A stretch of 64,000 nt of DNA, taken from positions 264,299,757 through 264,363,756 of the forward strand of contig CM022298.1 of NCBI GenBank assembly GCA_011799875.1. Direction: 5' to 3'. Shown here piece by piece: positions 23,101-37,200 of the stretch (position 1 is its first letter; each line of letters starts with the position of its first letter). Source of the DNA: Thinopyrum elongatum (Eukaryota; Streptophyta; Magnoliopsida; Poales; Poaceae). The position numbers and the translations under genes are program-made. The notes under the pieces are model-generated. The model saw nothing but the letters and a program-made list of their open reading frames with translations, searched no databases and was not told where the DNA came from.

Positions 23101-24179
23101 ATGAGATGATCAAAGCGTTTGGGTTTACACAGACTTATGGAGAAGCCTGTGTTTACAAGAAAGTGAGTGGGAGCTCTGTAGCATTTCTCATATTATATGT
23201 GGATGACATACTATTAATGGGAAATGATATAGAATTCTTGGAAAGCATAAAGGCCTACATGAATAAGTGTTTTTCAATGAAGGACCTTGGAGAAGCTGCT
23301 TACATATTAGGCATCAAGATCTATAGAGATAGATCGAGACGCCTCATTGGTCTTTCGCAAAGCACATACCTTGACAAGATATTGAAGAAGTTCAATATGG
23401 ATCAGTCCAAGAAGGGGTTCTTGCCTGTATTACAAGGTGTGAGATTGAGCACGGCTCAATGCCCGACCTCGGCAGAAGATAGAGAAAAGATGAGTGTCAT
23501 CCCCTATGCCTCAGCCATAGGGTCTATTATGTATGCCATGCTGTGTACCAGACCTGATGTGAACCTTGCCGTAAGTTTGGTAGGGAGGTACCAAAGTAAT
23601 CCCGGCATGGAACACTGGACAGCGGTCAAGAACATCCTGAAGTACCTGAAAAGGACTAAGGATATGTTTCTCGTTTATGGAGGTGACGAAGAGCTCGTCG
23701 TAAAGGGTTACGTCGATGCTAGCTTCGACACAGATCTGGATGACTCTAAGTCACAAACCGGATACGTGTATATTTTGAATGGTGGGGCAGTCAGCTGGTG
23801 CAGTTGCAAGCAAAGCGTCGTGGCGGGATCTACATGTGAAGCGGAGTACATAGCAGCCTCAGAGGCAGCACAGGAAGCAGTCTGGATGAAGGAGTTCATC
23901 ACCGACCTAGGAGTTATTCATAATGCGTCGGGCCCAATGACTCTCTTCTGTGACAACACTAGAGCTATTGCCCTTGCCAAGGAGCCCAGATTTCACAAGA
24001 AGACCAGGCATATCAAGCGTCGCTTCAACTCCATTCGTGAACATGTTCAAGATGGAGACACAGATATTTGTAAAGTGCATACGGATCTGAATGTCGCAGA
24101 TCCATTGACTAAACCTCTTCCACGAGCAAAACATGATCAACACCAGAACTCTATGGGTGTTCGATTCATCACAATGTAA
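20196..24179 (+). pseudogene. Copia gag-pol polyprotein, body 1 (two nonsense codons)
   Basis: One frame of 1327 codons. Gag at residues 1-270 ends in a CCHC knuckle (C255-C268, CFYCKGNSHWKRNC). The protease site at 302-308 reads VFGTGA instead of VFDTGA, losing the catalytic Asp (304). The integrase zinc site is H442, H447, C473, C476; its core D503, D566, E602 has the classic 35-residue D-E spacing. RT has YVDD at 1001-1004; RNase H has D1174, E1217, D1253. Defects: TAG at codon 549 (21840) and TAA at codon 726 (22371). No frameshift. The ATG follows the leader in the same place in all three bodies. Confidence 0.9.
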
Positions 24180-24211
24180 CTAGATTATTGACTCTAGTGC
24201 AAGTGGGGGAC

Positions 24212-25942
24212 TGTTGGAAATATGCCCTAGAGGCAATAATAAAGTGGTTATTATTATATTTCCTTATTCATGATAATTGTCTATTGTTCATGCTATAATT
24301 GTGTTATCCGGAAGTCGTAATACATGTGTGAATACATAGACCACAACATGTCCCTAGTGAGCCTCTAGTTGACTAGCTCGTTGATCAATAGATGGTTACG
24401 ATTTCCTGACCATGGACATTGGATGTCGTTGATAACGGGATCACATCATTAGGAGAATGATGTGATGGACAAGACCCAATCCTAAGCATAGCACTAGATC
24501 GTGTAGTTCGTCTGCTAAAGCTTTACTAATGTCAAGTATCATTTCCTTAGACCATGAGATCGTGCAACTCCCGGATACCGTAGGAATGCTTTGGGTGTAT
24601 CAAACGTCACAACGTAACTGGGTGACCATAAAGGTGCACTACAGGTATCTCCGAAAGTGTCTGTTGGGTTGGCACGAATCGAGACTGGGATTTGTCACTC
24701 CGTATGACCGAGAGGTATCTCTGGGCCCACTCGGCAATGCATCATCATAATGAGCTCAATGTGACTAAAGAGTTAGCCACGGGATCATGCGTTACGGAAC
24801 GAGTAAAGAGACTTGCCAGTAACGAGATTGAACAAGGTATAGGGATACCAACGATCGAATCTCGTGCAAATATCATACCGGTAGACAAAGGGAATTGTAT
24901 ACGGGATTGATTGAATCCTCGACATCGTGGTTCATCCGATGAGATCATCATGGAACATGTGGGAGCCAACATGGGTATCCAGATCCCGTTGTTGGTTATT
25001 GGCCGGAGAGATGTCTCGGTTATGTCTGCATGGTTCCCGAACCCGTAGGGTCTACACACTTAAGGTTCGGTGATGCTAGGGTTGTTATGGGAAATAGTAT
25101 GTGGTTACCGAATGTTGTTCGGAGTCCCGGATGAGATCCCAGACGTCACAAGGAGTTCCGGAATGGTCCAGAGGTGAAGATTTATATATGGGAAGTCATC
25201 ATACGGTCACCGGAAGTGTTCGGGGGTTTTTCGGTATTGTACCGGGACCACCAAAGGGGTTCCGGGGGTCCACCGGGAGGGTCCACCTGCCCCGGAGGGC
25301 CCTATGGGCTGTGTGGGGAAGGGAACCAGCCCCTAAGTGGGCTGGGCGCCATCCCCCCTTGGTCCCATGCGCCTAGGGTTGGGGGAAACCCTAAAGGGGG
25401 CGCCCCCCTTGGCTTGGGGGGCAAGCCCCCTCCCCCTGGCCGCCGCCCCCCTCTAGATCTGATCTAGAGGGGCCGGCCCCCTTCCCCCTTGGCCCTATAA
25501 ATAGAGGGGAGGAGGGAGGGCAGCAGGACCTGATCGAAGGCGCAGCCCTCCCCCTCTCCAACACCCCCTCCTCCTCCGTTGAGCTTGGCGAAGCCCTGCT
25601 GGAGAACCACGCTGCTCCAACACCACCACGCCGTCGTGCTGCTGCTGGAGTTGTCTTCCCCAACCTCTCCCTCCTCCTTGCTGGATCAAGGCGCGGGAGA
25701 CGTCACCGGGCTGCACGTGTGTTGAACGCGGAGGCGCCGTTGTTCGGCGCTTAGATCGGAATCGACCGCGATCTGAATCGCTACGTGTACGACTCCTCCA
25801 ACCGCGTTCTTGCAACGCTTCCGCATCACGATCTTCAAGGGTATGAAGATGCACTCCTCTCTCTCTCGTTGCTAGTCTCTCCATAGATTGATCTTGGTGA
25901 TGCGTAGGAAATTTTTTTGATTTACTACTACGTACCCCAACA
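24212..25942 (+). repeat. Copia LTR 2 (shared by bodies 1 and 2)
   Basis: 1731 bp, TGTTGG...CCAACA. It is preceded by the polypurine tract AAGTGGGGGAC and followed by a canonical PBS. It serves at once as 3' LTR of body 1 and 5' LTR of body 2. Confidence 0.93.
25496..25503 (+). promoter_or_regulatory. TATA box in Copia LTR 2
   Basis: TATAAATA after TTGGCCC, same position as in LTR 1. Confidence 0.7.
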
Positions 25943-27228
25943 GTGGTATCAGAGCCAGGTTTATGCGTAGTTTCTATGCACGAGTAGAACACAAGTTGTT
26001 GTGGGCGTCGATTTTGTCAATTTACTTGCCGTTACTAGTCTTATCTTGATTCGGCGGCATCGTGGGATGAAGCGGCCCGGACCGACCTTACACGTACGCT
26101 TACGTGAGACAGGTTCCACCGACTGACATGCACTAGTTGCATAAGGTGGCTAGCGGGTGTCTGTCTCTCCCACTTTAGTCGGATCGGATTCGATGAAAAG
26201 GGCCCTTATGAAGGGTAAATAGAAATTGGCATATCACGTTGTGGTTGTGGCGAGGTAAGAAACGTTCTTGCTAGAAACCTATAGCAGCCACGTAAAAAAT
26301 TTTGCAACAACAATTAGAGGACTTCTAACTTGTTCTTGCAGCATATGCCGTGTGATGTGATATGGCCAAAAGGATGTGATGAACGATATATGTGATGTAT
26401 GAGATTGATCATGTTCTTGTAATAGGAATCACGACTTGCATGTCGGTGAGTATGACAACCGGCAGGAACCATAGGAGTTGTCTTAATTTACTGTATGACC
26501 AGTGTGTCAAAGAAAACGCCATGTAATTACTTTACTTTATTGCTAACCGTTAGCCATAGTAGTGGAAGTAATAGTTGGCGAGACAACTTCATGAAGACAC
26601 GATGATAGAGATCATGATGATGGAGATCATGGTGTCATGCCGGTGACGATGATGATCATGGTGCCCGAAGATGGAGATCAAAAGGAGCAAAATGATATTG
26701 GCCATATCATGTCACTTTATGATTTGCATGTGATGTTTATCATGTTTACATCTTATTTGCTTAGAACGACGGTAGCATAAATAAGATGATCCCTCGCTAA
26801 AATTTCAAGAAAGTGTTTCCCCTAACTGTGCACCGTTGCGAAGGTTCGTTGTTTCGAAGCACCACGTGATGATCGTGTGTGATAGATTCTAACGTTCGAA
26901 TACAACGGGTGTAAGCCAGATTTACACATGCAAAACACTTAGGTTGACTTGACGAGCCTAGCATGTACAGACATGGCCTCGGAACACGGAAGACCGAAAG
27001 GTCGAACATGATTCGTATAGAAGATACGATCAACATAGAGATGTTCACCGTTGATGACTAGTCCATCTCACGTGATGATCGGACACGGCCTAGTCGATTC
27101 GGATCATGTATCACTTAGATGACTAGATGGATGTCTATCTGAGTGGGAGTTCATTGAATAATTTGATTAGATGAACTTAATTATCATGAACTTAGTCTAA
27201 AATCTTTAAAATATGTCTTGTAGATCAA
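25943..27228 (+). other. Body 2 leader with canonical PBS
   Basis: TGGTATCAGAGCC at 25944-25956 complements the 3' end of initiator-Met tRNA, the usual primer of Copia elements. Gene-free leader; small deletions relative to bodies 1 and 3 at about 26251 and 26665. Confidence 0.8.
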
Positions 27229-30200
27229 ATGGCCCACGCTAATGTTGCCCTCAACTTCAACGCGTTCCTAGAGAAAACCAAGCTGAAAGACGATGGTAGC
27301 AACTACACGGACTGGGTCCGTAACCTGAGGATCATCCTCATAGCTGCCAAGAAAGCGTATGTCCTTGAAGCACCGCTAGGTGACGCACCTATTTTCCCGG
27401 CAACTCAAGACGTTATGAACGCCTGGCAGTCGCGTAGTGATGATTACTCCCTGGTTCAGTGCGGCATGCTTTACAGCTTAGAACCGGGGCTCCAAAAGCA
27501 TTTTGAGCAACACGGAGCATATGAGATGTTCCAAGAGCTAAAAATGGTTTTCCAAGCTCATGCCTGGGTCGAGAGATATGAAGTCTCCGACAAGTTCTAC
27601 AGTTGTAAGATGGAGGAGAATAGTTCTGTCAGCGAGCATATACTCAAAATGTCTGGGTTGCACAACCGCTTGTCTCAGCTGGGAGTTAATCTCCCCGATG
27701 ATGCGGTCGTTGACAGAATCCTTCAGTCGCTTCCACCTAGCTACAAGAGCTTTGTGATGAACTTCAATATGCAGGGGATGGAAAAAACCATTCCTGAGGT
27801 ATATTCAATGCTGAAATCAGCGGAGGTGGAGATCAAAAAGGAACATCAAGTGTTGATGGTGAATAAAACCACTAAGTTCAAGAAAGGCAAGGGTAAAAAG
27901 AACTTCAAGAAGGACGGCAAGGGAGTTGCCGCGCCCGGTAAGCAAGCTATCGGGAAGAAGCCAAAGAATGGACCCAAGCCTGAGACTGAATGCTTTTATT
28001 GCAAGGGAAACATTCACTGGAAGCAGAACTGCCCCAAGTACTTAGCGGATAAGAAGGCCGGCAATACCAAAGGTATATGTGATATACATGTTATTGATGT
28101 GTACCTTACCAGCGCTCATAGTAGCTCCTGGGTATTTGATACCGGTGCGGTTGCTCATATTTGTAACTCAAAACAGGAGCTGCAGAATAAGCGGAGACTG
28201 GCGAAGGACGAGGTGACGATGCGCGTCAGGAATGGTTCCAAGGTCGATGTGATCGCCGTCGGCATGCTACCTCTACATCTGCCTACGTGATTAGTTTTAA
28301 ACCTCAATAATTGTTATTTAGTACCAGCTTTGAGCATGAACATTGTATCAGGATCTCGTTTGATGCGAGATGGCTACTCATTTAAATCCAAGAATAATGG
28401 TTGTTCTATTTATATGAGAGATATGTTTTATGGTCATGCCCCGCTGGTCAATGGTTTATTTTTATTGAATCTCGAATGTGATGTTACACATATTCATAGT
28501 GTGAATGCCAAAAGATGTAAGGTTGATAATGATAGTCCCACATACTTGTGGCACTGCCGCCTTGGTCACATTGGTGTCAAACGCATGAAGAAACTCCATG
28601 CAGATGGACTTTTGGAGTCTCTTGATTATGAATCATTTGACACGTGTGAACCATGCCTCATGGTCAAGATGACCAAGACTCCGTTCTCGGGAACAATGGA
28701 GCGAGCAACCAACTTATTGGAAATCATACATACTGATGTGTGCAATCCAATGAGCGTTGAGGCTCGCGGTGGTTATCGTTATGTTCTCACCCTCACTGAT
28801 GACTTAAGTAGATATGGGTATGTCTACTTAATGAAACACAAGTCTGAGACCTTCGAAAAGTTCAAGGAATTTCAGAGTGAGGTTGAGAATCAACGTGACA
28901 AGAAAATAAAGTTCTTACGATCAGATCGTGGAGAGGAATATTTGAGTCACGAGTTTGGCACACACTTAAGGAAATGTGGAATTGTTTCACAACTCATGCC
29001 GCCTGGCACACCTCAGCGTAATGGTGTGTCCGAACGTCGTAATCGCACTCTATTGGACATGGTGCGATCTATGATTACTCTTACCGATCTACCGCTATCA
29101 TTTTGGGGTTATGCTTTAGAGACTGCCGCATTCACTTTAAATAGGGCTCCGTCGAAATCTGTTGAGACGACACCGTATGAATTATGGTTTGGGAAGAAAC
29201 CTAAGCTGTTGTTTCTGAAAGTTTGGGGATGCGATGCTTATGTCAAGAAACTTCAACCTGAAAAGCTCGAACCCAAATCTGAAAAATGCGTCTTCATAGG
29301 ATACCCTAAGGAAACTATTGGGTATACCTTCTACCTTAGATCCGAAGGCAAGATCTTTGTTGCCAAGAATGGATCCTTTCTCGAGAAAGAGTTTCTCTCG
29401 AAAGAAGTAAGTGGGAGGAAAGTAGAACTGATGAGGTACCCCCTCTTGAACCGGAGAGTAGCGCAGCTCAGCAAGATGTTTCTGTGGTGCCTGCACCGAC
29501 TAGAGAGGAAGTTAATGATGATGATCATGAAACTTCGGATCAAGTTGCTACTAAACTTCGTAGGTCCACAAGGACACGTTCCGCACCAGAGTGGTACAGC
29601 AACCCAGTCCTGGAAGTCATGTTGTTAGACAACGGTGAACCTTCGAACTATGAAGAAGCAATGGCGGGCCCGGATTCCAACAAATGGCTTGAAGCCATGA
29701 AATCTGAGATAGTATCCATGTATGAAAACGAAGTATAGACTTTGACAGACTTGCCCGATGATCGGCAAGCCATAGAGAACAAATGGATCTTTAAGAAGAA
29801 GACAGACGCGGATGGTAATGTGACCATCTATAAGGCTCGACTTGTCGCTAAGGGTTATCGACAAGTTCAAGGGGTTGACTACGATGAGACCTTCTCACCC
29901 ATAGCGAAGCTGAAGTCTGTCCGAATCATGTTAGCAATTGCCGCATTTTATGATTATGAGATATGGCAAATGGACGTCAAAACGGCATTCCTTAATGATT
30001 TCCTTAAGGACGAATTGTATATGATGCAGCCGGAAGGTTTTGTCGATCCTAATAATGCTGACAAGGTATGCAAGCTCCAGCGCTCAATCTATGGGCTGGT
30101 GCAAGCATCTCGGAGTTGGAACATTCGCTTTGATGAGATGATCAAAGCGTTTGGGTTTACACAGACTTTCGGAGAAGCCTGTGTTTACAAGAAAGTGAGT

Positions 30201-31211
30201 GGGAGCTCTGTAGCATTTCTCATATTATATGTGGATGACATACTATTAATGGGAAATGATATAGAATTCTTGGAAAGCATAAAGGCCTACTTGAATAAGT
30301 GTTTTTCAATGAAGGACCTTGGAGAAGCTGCTTACATATTAGGCATCAAGATCTATAGAGATAGATCGAGACGCCTCATTGGTCTTTCGCAAAGCACATA
30401 CCTTGACAAGATATTGAAGAAGTTCAATATGGATCAGTCCAAGAAGGGGTTCTTGCCTGTATTACAAGGTGTGAGATTGAGCACGGCTCAATGCCCGACC
30501 TCCGTAGAAGATAGAGAAAAGATGAGTGTCATCCCCTATGCCTCAGCCATAGGGTCTATTATGTATGCCATGCTATGTACCAGACCTGATGTGAACCTTG
30601 CCGTAAGTTTGGTAGGGAGGTACCAAAGTAATCCCGGCATGGAACACTGGACAGCAGTCAAGAACATCCTGAAGTACCTAAAAAGGACTAAGGATATGTT
30701 TCTCGTTTATGGAGGTGACGAAGAGCTCGTCGTAAAGGGTTACGTCGATGCTAGCTTCGACACAGATCTGGATGACTCTAAGTCACAAACCGGATACATG
30801 TATATTTTGAATGGTGGGGCAGTCAGCTGGTGCAGTTGCAAGCAAAGCGTCGTGGCGGGATCTACATGTGAAGCGGAGTACATAGCAGCCTCGGAGGCAG
30901 CACAGGAAGCAGTATGGATGAAGGAGTTCATCACCGACCTAGGAGTTATTCCCAATGCGTCGGGCCCAATGACTCTCTTCTGTGACAACACTGGAGCTAT
31001 TGCCCTTGCCAAGGAGCCCAGATTTCACAAGAAGACCAGGCATATCAAGCGTCGCTTCAACTCCATTCGTGAACATGTTCAAGATGGAGACATAGATATT
31101 TGTAAAGTGCATACGGATCTGAATGTCGCAGATCCGTTGACTAAACCTCTTCCACGAGCAAAACATGATCAACACCAGAACTCTATGGGTGTTCGATTCA
31201 TCACAATGTAA
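27229..31211 (+). pseudogene. Copia gag-pol polyprotein, body 2 (stops and frameshift)
   Basis: Same domain order as body 1. The CCHC knuckle reads CFYCKGNIHWKQNC and the protease keeps its aspartate (VFDTGA, Asp at 28138-28140). TGA at codon 354 (28288-28290) falls just after the protease active site. The integrase region runs open from 28291 to about 29429, where one base is missing (GAACTGATG against GAACTTGATG) and the frame shifts. TAG at 29736-29738 replaces a Trp before the RT. The RT-RNase H part from 29742 on is open, with YVDD, and ends TAA at 31211. Total 3983 bp against 3984 in the other two. Confidence 0.9.
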
Positions 31212-31243
31212 CTAGATTATTGACTCTAGTGCAAGTGGGAGAC

Positions 31244-32961
31244 TATTGGAAAAATGCCCTAGAGGCAATAATAAAGTGGTTATTATTATATTTCCTTGTT
31301 CATGATAATTGTCTATTGTTCATGCTATAATTGTGTTATCCGGAAATCATAATACATGTGTGAATACATAGACCACAACATGTCTCTAGTGAGCCTCTAG
31401 TTGACTAGCTCGTTGATCAATAGATTGTTACGGTTTCCTGACCATGGACATTGGATGTCGTTGATAATGGGATCACATCATTAGGAGAATGATGTGATGG
31501 ACAAAACCCAATCATAAGCATAGCACTAGATCGTGTAGTTCATCTGCTAAAGCTTTTCTAATGTCAAGTATCATTTCCTTAGACCATGAGATTGTGCAAC
31601 TCCCAGATACCGTAGGAATGCTTTGGGTGTATCAAACGTCACAACGTAACTGGGTGACCATAAAGGTGCACTACAGGTATCTCCGAAAGTGTCTGTTGGG
31701 TTGGCACGAATCGAGACTGGGATTTGTCACTCCGTATGAGGGAGAGGTATCTCTGGGCCCACTCGGTAATGCATCATCATAATGAGCTCAATGTGACTAA
31801 AGAGTTACCCACGGGATCATGCGTTACGGAACGAGTAAAGAGACTTGCCAGTAACGAGATTGAACAAGGTATAGGGATACCGACGATCGAATCTCGGGCA
31901 AGTATCATACCGGTAGACAAAGGGAATTGTATACGGGATTGATTGAATCCTCGACATCGTGGTTCATCCGATGAGATCATCGTGGAACATGTGGGAGCCA
32001 ACATGGGTATCCAGATCCTGTTGTTGGTTATTGGCCGGAGAGATGTCTCAGTCATGTCTGCATGGTTCCCGAACCCGTAGGGTCTACACACTTAAGGTTC
32101 GGTGATGCTAGGGTTGTTATGGGAAATAGTATGTGGTTACTGAATGTTGTTCGGAGTCCCGGATGAGATCCCGGACGTCACGAGGGGTTCCAGAATGGTC
32201 CGAAGGTGAAGATTTATATATGGGAAGTCATCATACGGTCACCGGAAGTGTTCGGGGGTTTTCCGGTATTGTACTGGGACCACCGAAGCGGTTCCGGGGG
32301 TCCACCTGCCCCGGAGGGCCCTATGGGCTGTATGGGGAAGGGAACCAGCCCCTAAGTGGGTTGGGCACCATCCCCCCTAGGGCCCATGCGCCTAGGGTTG
32401 GGGGAAACCCTAAAGGGGGCGCCCCCCTTGGCTTGGGGGGCAAGCCCCCTCCCCCTGGCCGCCGCCCCCCCTCTAGATCTGATCTAGAGGGGCCGGCCCC
32501 CTTCCCCATTGGCCCTATAAATAGAGGGGAGGAGGGAGGGCAGCAGGACCTGATCGAAGGCGCAGCCCTCCCCCTCTCCAACACCCCCTCCTCCTCCGTT
32601 GAGCTTGGCGAAGCCCTGCTGGAGAACCACGCTGCTCCAACACCACCACGCCGTCATGCTGCTGCTGGAGTTGTCTTCCCCAACCTCTCCCTCCTCCTTG
32701 CTGGATCAAGGCGCGGGAGACGTCACCGGGCTGCACGTGTGTTAAACGCGGAGGCGCCGTTGTTCGGCGCTTAGATCGGAATCGACCGCGATCTGAATCG
32801 CTACGTGTATGACTCCTCCAACCGCGTTCTTGCAACGCTTCCGCATCGCGATCTTCAAGGGTATGAAGATGCACTCCTCTCTCTCTCGTTGCTAGTCTCT
32901 CCATAGATTGATCTTTGTGATGCGTAGGAAAAATTTTGATTTTCTACTACGTTCCCCAACA
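31244..32961 (+). repeat. Copia LTR 3 (shared by bodies 2 and 3)
   Basis: 1718 bp. It starts TATTGG (TG changed to TA), a change shared with LTR 4. A 13-bp deletion removes one of two GTCCACC copies at about 32300. Confidence 0.92.
32516..32523 (+). promoter_or_regulatory. TATA box in Copia LTR 3
   Basis: TATAAATA after TTGGCCC. Confidence 0.7.
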
Positions 32962-34249
32962 GTGGCATCATGAGCTAGGTCTATTCGTAGTCTCTTGCAC
33001 GAGTAGAACACAAGTTGTTGTGGTCGTCAATTTTGTCAATTTACTTGCCGTTACTAGTCTTATCTTGATTTGGCGGCATCGTGGGATGAAGCGGCCCAGA
33101 CTGACCTTACACGTACGCTTACGTGAGACAGGTTCCACCGACTGACATGCACTAGTTGCATAAGGTGGCTAGCGGGTGTCTGTCTCTCCCACTTTAGTCG
33201 GATCGGATTCGATGAAAAGGGTCCTTATGAAGGGTAAATCGAAATTGGCATATCACGTTGTGGTTGTGGCGTAGGTAAGAAACGTTCTTGCTAGAAACCT
33301 ATAGCAGCCACGTAAAAAAAATTGCAACAACAATTAGAGGATGTCTAACTTGTTCTTGCAGCATATGCCGTGTGATGTGATATGGCCAAAAGGATGTGAT
33401 GAATGATATATGTGATGTATGAGATTGATCATGTTCTTGTAATAGGAATCACGACTTCCATGTCGATGAGTATGACAACCGGCAGGAGCCATAGGAGTTG
33501 TCTTAATTTATTGTATGACCTGTGTGTCAATGAAAACGCCATGTAATTACTCTACTTTATTGCTAACCGTTAGCCATAGTAGTGGAAGTAATAGTTGGCG
33601 AGACAACTTCATGAAGACACGATGATGGAGATCATGATGATGGAGATCATGGTGTCATGCCGGTGACGATGATGATCATGGTGCCCCGAAGATGGAGATC
33701 AAAAGGAGCAAAATGATATTGGCCATATCATGTCACTTTATGATTTGCATGTGATGTTTATCATGTTTACATCTTATTTGCTTAGAACGACGGTAGCATA
33801 AATAAGATGATCCCTCTCTAAAATTTCAAGAAAGTGTTTCCCCTAACTGTGCACCGTTGCGAAGGTTCGTTGTTTCGAAGCACCACGTGATGATCGGGTG
33901 TGATAGATTCTAACGTTCGAATACAACGGGTGTAAGCCAGATTTACACATGCAAAACACTTAGGTTGACTTGACGAGCCTAGCATGTACAGACATGGCCT
34001 CGAAACACGGAAGACCGAAAGGTCGAACATGAGTCGTATAGAAGATACGATAAACATAGAGATGTTCACCGTTGATGACTAGTCCGTCTAACGTGATGAT
34101 CGGACACGGCCTAGTCTATTCGGATCATGTATCACTTAGATGACTAGAGGGATGTCTATCTGAGTGGGAGTTCATTGAATAATTTGATTAGATGAACTTA
34201 ATTATCATGAACTTAGTCTAAAATCTTTACAATATGTCTTGTAGATCAA
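32962..34249 (+). other. Body 3 leader with variant PBS
   Basis: The PBS at 32963 reads TGGCATCATGAGC, identical to body 1 and unlike body 2. No gene in the leader. Confidence 0.65.
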
Positions 34250-37200
34250 ATGGCCCACGCTAATGTTGCCCTCAACTTCAACGCGTTCCTAGAGAAAACC
34301 AAGCTGAAAGACGATGGTAGCAACTACACGGACTGGGTCCGTAACCTGAGGATCATCCTCATAGCTGCCAAGAAAGCTTATGTCCTTGAAGCACCGCTAG
34401 GTGACGCACCTGTTTTCCCGGCAACTCAAGACGTTATGAACGCCTGGCAGTCGCGTAGTGATGATTACTCCCTGGTTCAGTGTGGCATGCTTTACAGCTT
34501 AGAACCGGGGCTCCAAAAGCGTTTTGAGCAACACGGAGCATATGAGATGTTCCAAGAGCTGAAAATGGTTTTCCAAGCTCATGCCCGGGTCGAGAGATAT
34601 GAAGTCTCCGACAAGTTCTATAGTTGTAAGATGGAGGAGAATAGTTCTGTCAGTGAGCATATACTCAAAATGTCTGGGTTGCACAACCGCTTGTCTCAGC
34701 TGGGAGTTAATCTCCCGGATGACGCGGTCGTTGATAGAATCCTTCAGTCGCTTCCACCTAGCTACAAGAGCTTTGTGATGAACTTCAATATGCAGGGGAT
34801 GGAAAAAACCATTCCTGAGGTATATTCAATGCTGAAATCAGCGGAGGTGGAGATCAAAAAGGAACATCAAGTGTTGATGGTGAATAAAACCACTAAGTTC
34901 AAGAAAGGCAAGGGTAAAAAGAACTTCAAGAAGGACGGCAAGGGAGTTGCCGCGCCCGGTAAGCAAGCTACCGGGAAGAAGCCAAAGAATGGATCCAAGC
35001 CTGAGACTGAATGCTTTTATTGCAAGGGAAACGGTCACTGGAAGCGGAACTGCCCCAAGTACTTAGCGGATAAGAAGGCCGGCAATACCAAAGGTATATG
35101 TGATATACATGTTATTGATGTGTACCTTACCAGCGCTCATAGTAGCTCCTGGGTATTTGATACCGGTGCGGTTGCTCATATTTGTAACTCAAAACAGGAG
35201 CTGCAGAATAAGCGGAGACTGGCGAAGGACGAGGTGACGATGCGCGTCAGGAATGGTTCCAAGGTCGATGTGATCGCCGTCGGCATGCTACCTCTACATC
35301 TGCCTACGTGATTAGTTTTAAACCTCAATAATTGTTATTTAGTACCAGCTTTGAGCATGAACATTGTATCAGGATCTCGTTTGATGCGAGATGGCTACTC
35401 ATTTAAATCCAAGAATAATGGTTGTTCTATTTATATGAGAGATATGTTTTATGGTCATGCCCCGCTGGTCAATGGTTTATTTTTATTGAATCTCGAACGT
35501 GATGTTACACATATTCATAGTATGAATGCCAAAATATGTAAGGTTGATAATGATAGTCCCACATACTTGTGGCACTGCCGTCTTGGTCACATTGGTGTCA
35601 AACGCATGAAGAAACTCCATGCAGATGGACTTTTGGAGTCTCTTAATTATGAATCATTTGACACGTGCGAACCATGCCTCATGGGCAAGATGACCAAGAC
35701 TCCGTTCTCCGGAACAATGGAGCGAGCAACCAACTTATTGGAAATCATACATACTGATGTGTGTGGTCCAATGAGCGTTGAGGCTCGCGGTGGTTATCGT
35801 TATGTTCTCACCCTCACTGATGACTTAAGTAGATATGGGTATGTCTACTTAATGAAACACAAGTCTGAGACCTTCGAAAAGTTCAAGGAATTTCAGAGTG
35901 AGGTTGAGAATCAACGTGACAGGAAAATAAAGTTCTTATGATCAGATCATGGAGTGGAATATTTGAGTCACGAGTTTCGCACGCACTTAAGGAAATGTGG
36001 AATTGTTTCACAACTCACGTCGCCTGGCACACCTCAGCGTAATGGTGTGTCCGAACGTCGTAATGTCACTCTATTGGATATGGTGCGATCTATGATGTCT
36101 CTTACCGATCTACCGCTATCATTTTGGGGTTATGCTTTAGAGACTGCCGCATTCACTTTAAATAGTGCTCCGTCGAAATCCGTTGAGACGACACCGTATG
36201 AATTATGGTTTGGGAAGAAACCTAAGCTGTCGTTTCTGAAAGTTTGGGGATGCGATGCTTATGTCAAGAAACTTCAACCTGAAAAGCTCGAACCCAAATC
36301 TGAAAAATGCGTCTTCATAGGATACCCTAAGGAAACTATTGGGTATACCTTCTACCTTAGATCCGAAGGCAAGATCTTTGTTGCCAAGAATGGATCCTTT
36401 CTCGAGAAAGAGTTTCTCTCGAAATAAGTAAGTGGGAGGAAAGTAGAACTTGATGAGGTACCCCCTCTTGAACCGGAGAGTAGCGCAGCTTAGGAAGATG
36501 TTTCTGTGGTGCCTGCACCGACTAGAGAAGAAGTTAATGATGATGATCATGAAACTTCGGATGAAGTTGCTACTGAACTTCGTAGGTCCACGAGGACACA
36601 TTCCGCACCAGAGTGGTACGGCAACCCAGTCCTGGAAGTCATGTTGTTAGACAACGGTGAACCTTCGAACTATGAAGAAGCAATGGCGGGCCCGGATTCC
36701 AACAAATGGCTTGAAGCCATGAAATCTGAGATAGGATACATGTATGAAAACGAAGTATGGACTTTGACAGACTTGCCCGATGATCGGCAAGCCATAGAGA
36801 ACAAATGGATCTTTAAGAAGAAGACAAACGCGGATGGTAATGTGACCATCTATAAGGCTCGACTTGTCGCTAAGGGTTATCGACAAGTTCAAGGGGTTGA
36901 CTACGATGAGACCTTCTCACCCGTAGCGAAGCTGAAGTCTGTCCGAATCATGTTAGCAATTGTCGCATTCTATGATTATGAGATATGGCAAATGGACGTC
37001 AAAACGGCATTCCTTAATGGTTTCCTTAAGGAAGAATTGTATATGATGCAGCCGGAAGGTTTTGTCAATCCTAATAATGCTGACAAGGTATGCAAGCTCC
37101 AACGCTCAATCTATGAGCTGGTGCAAGCATCTCGGAGTTGGAACATTCGCTTTGATGAGATGATCAAAGCGTTTGGGTTTACACAGACTTATGGAGAAGC

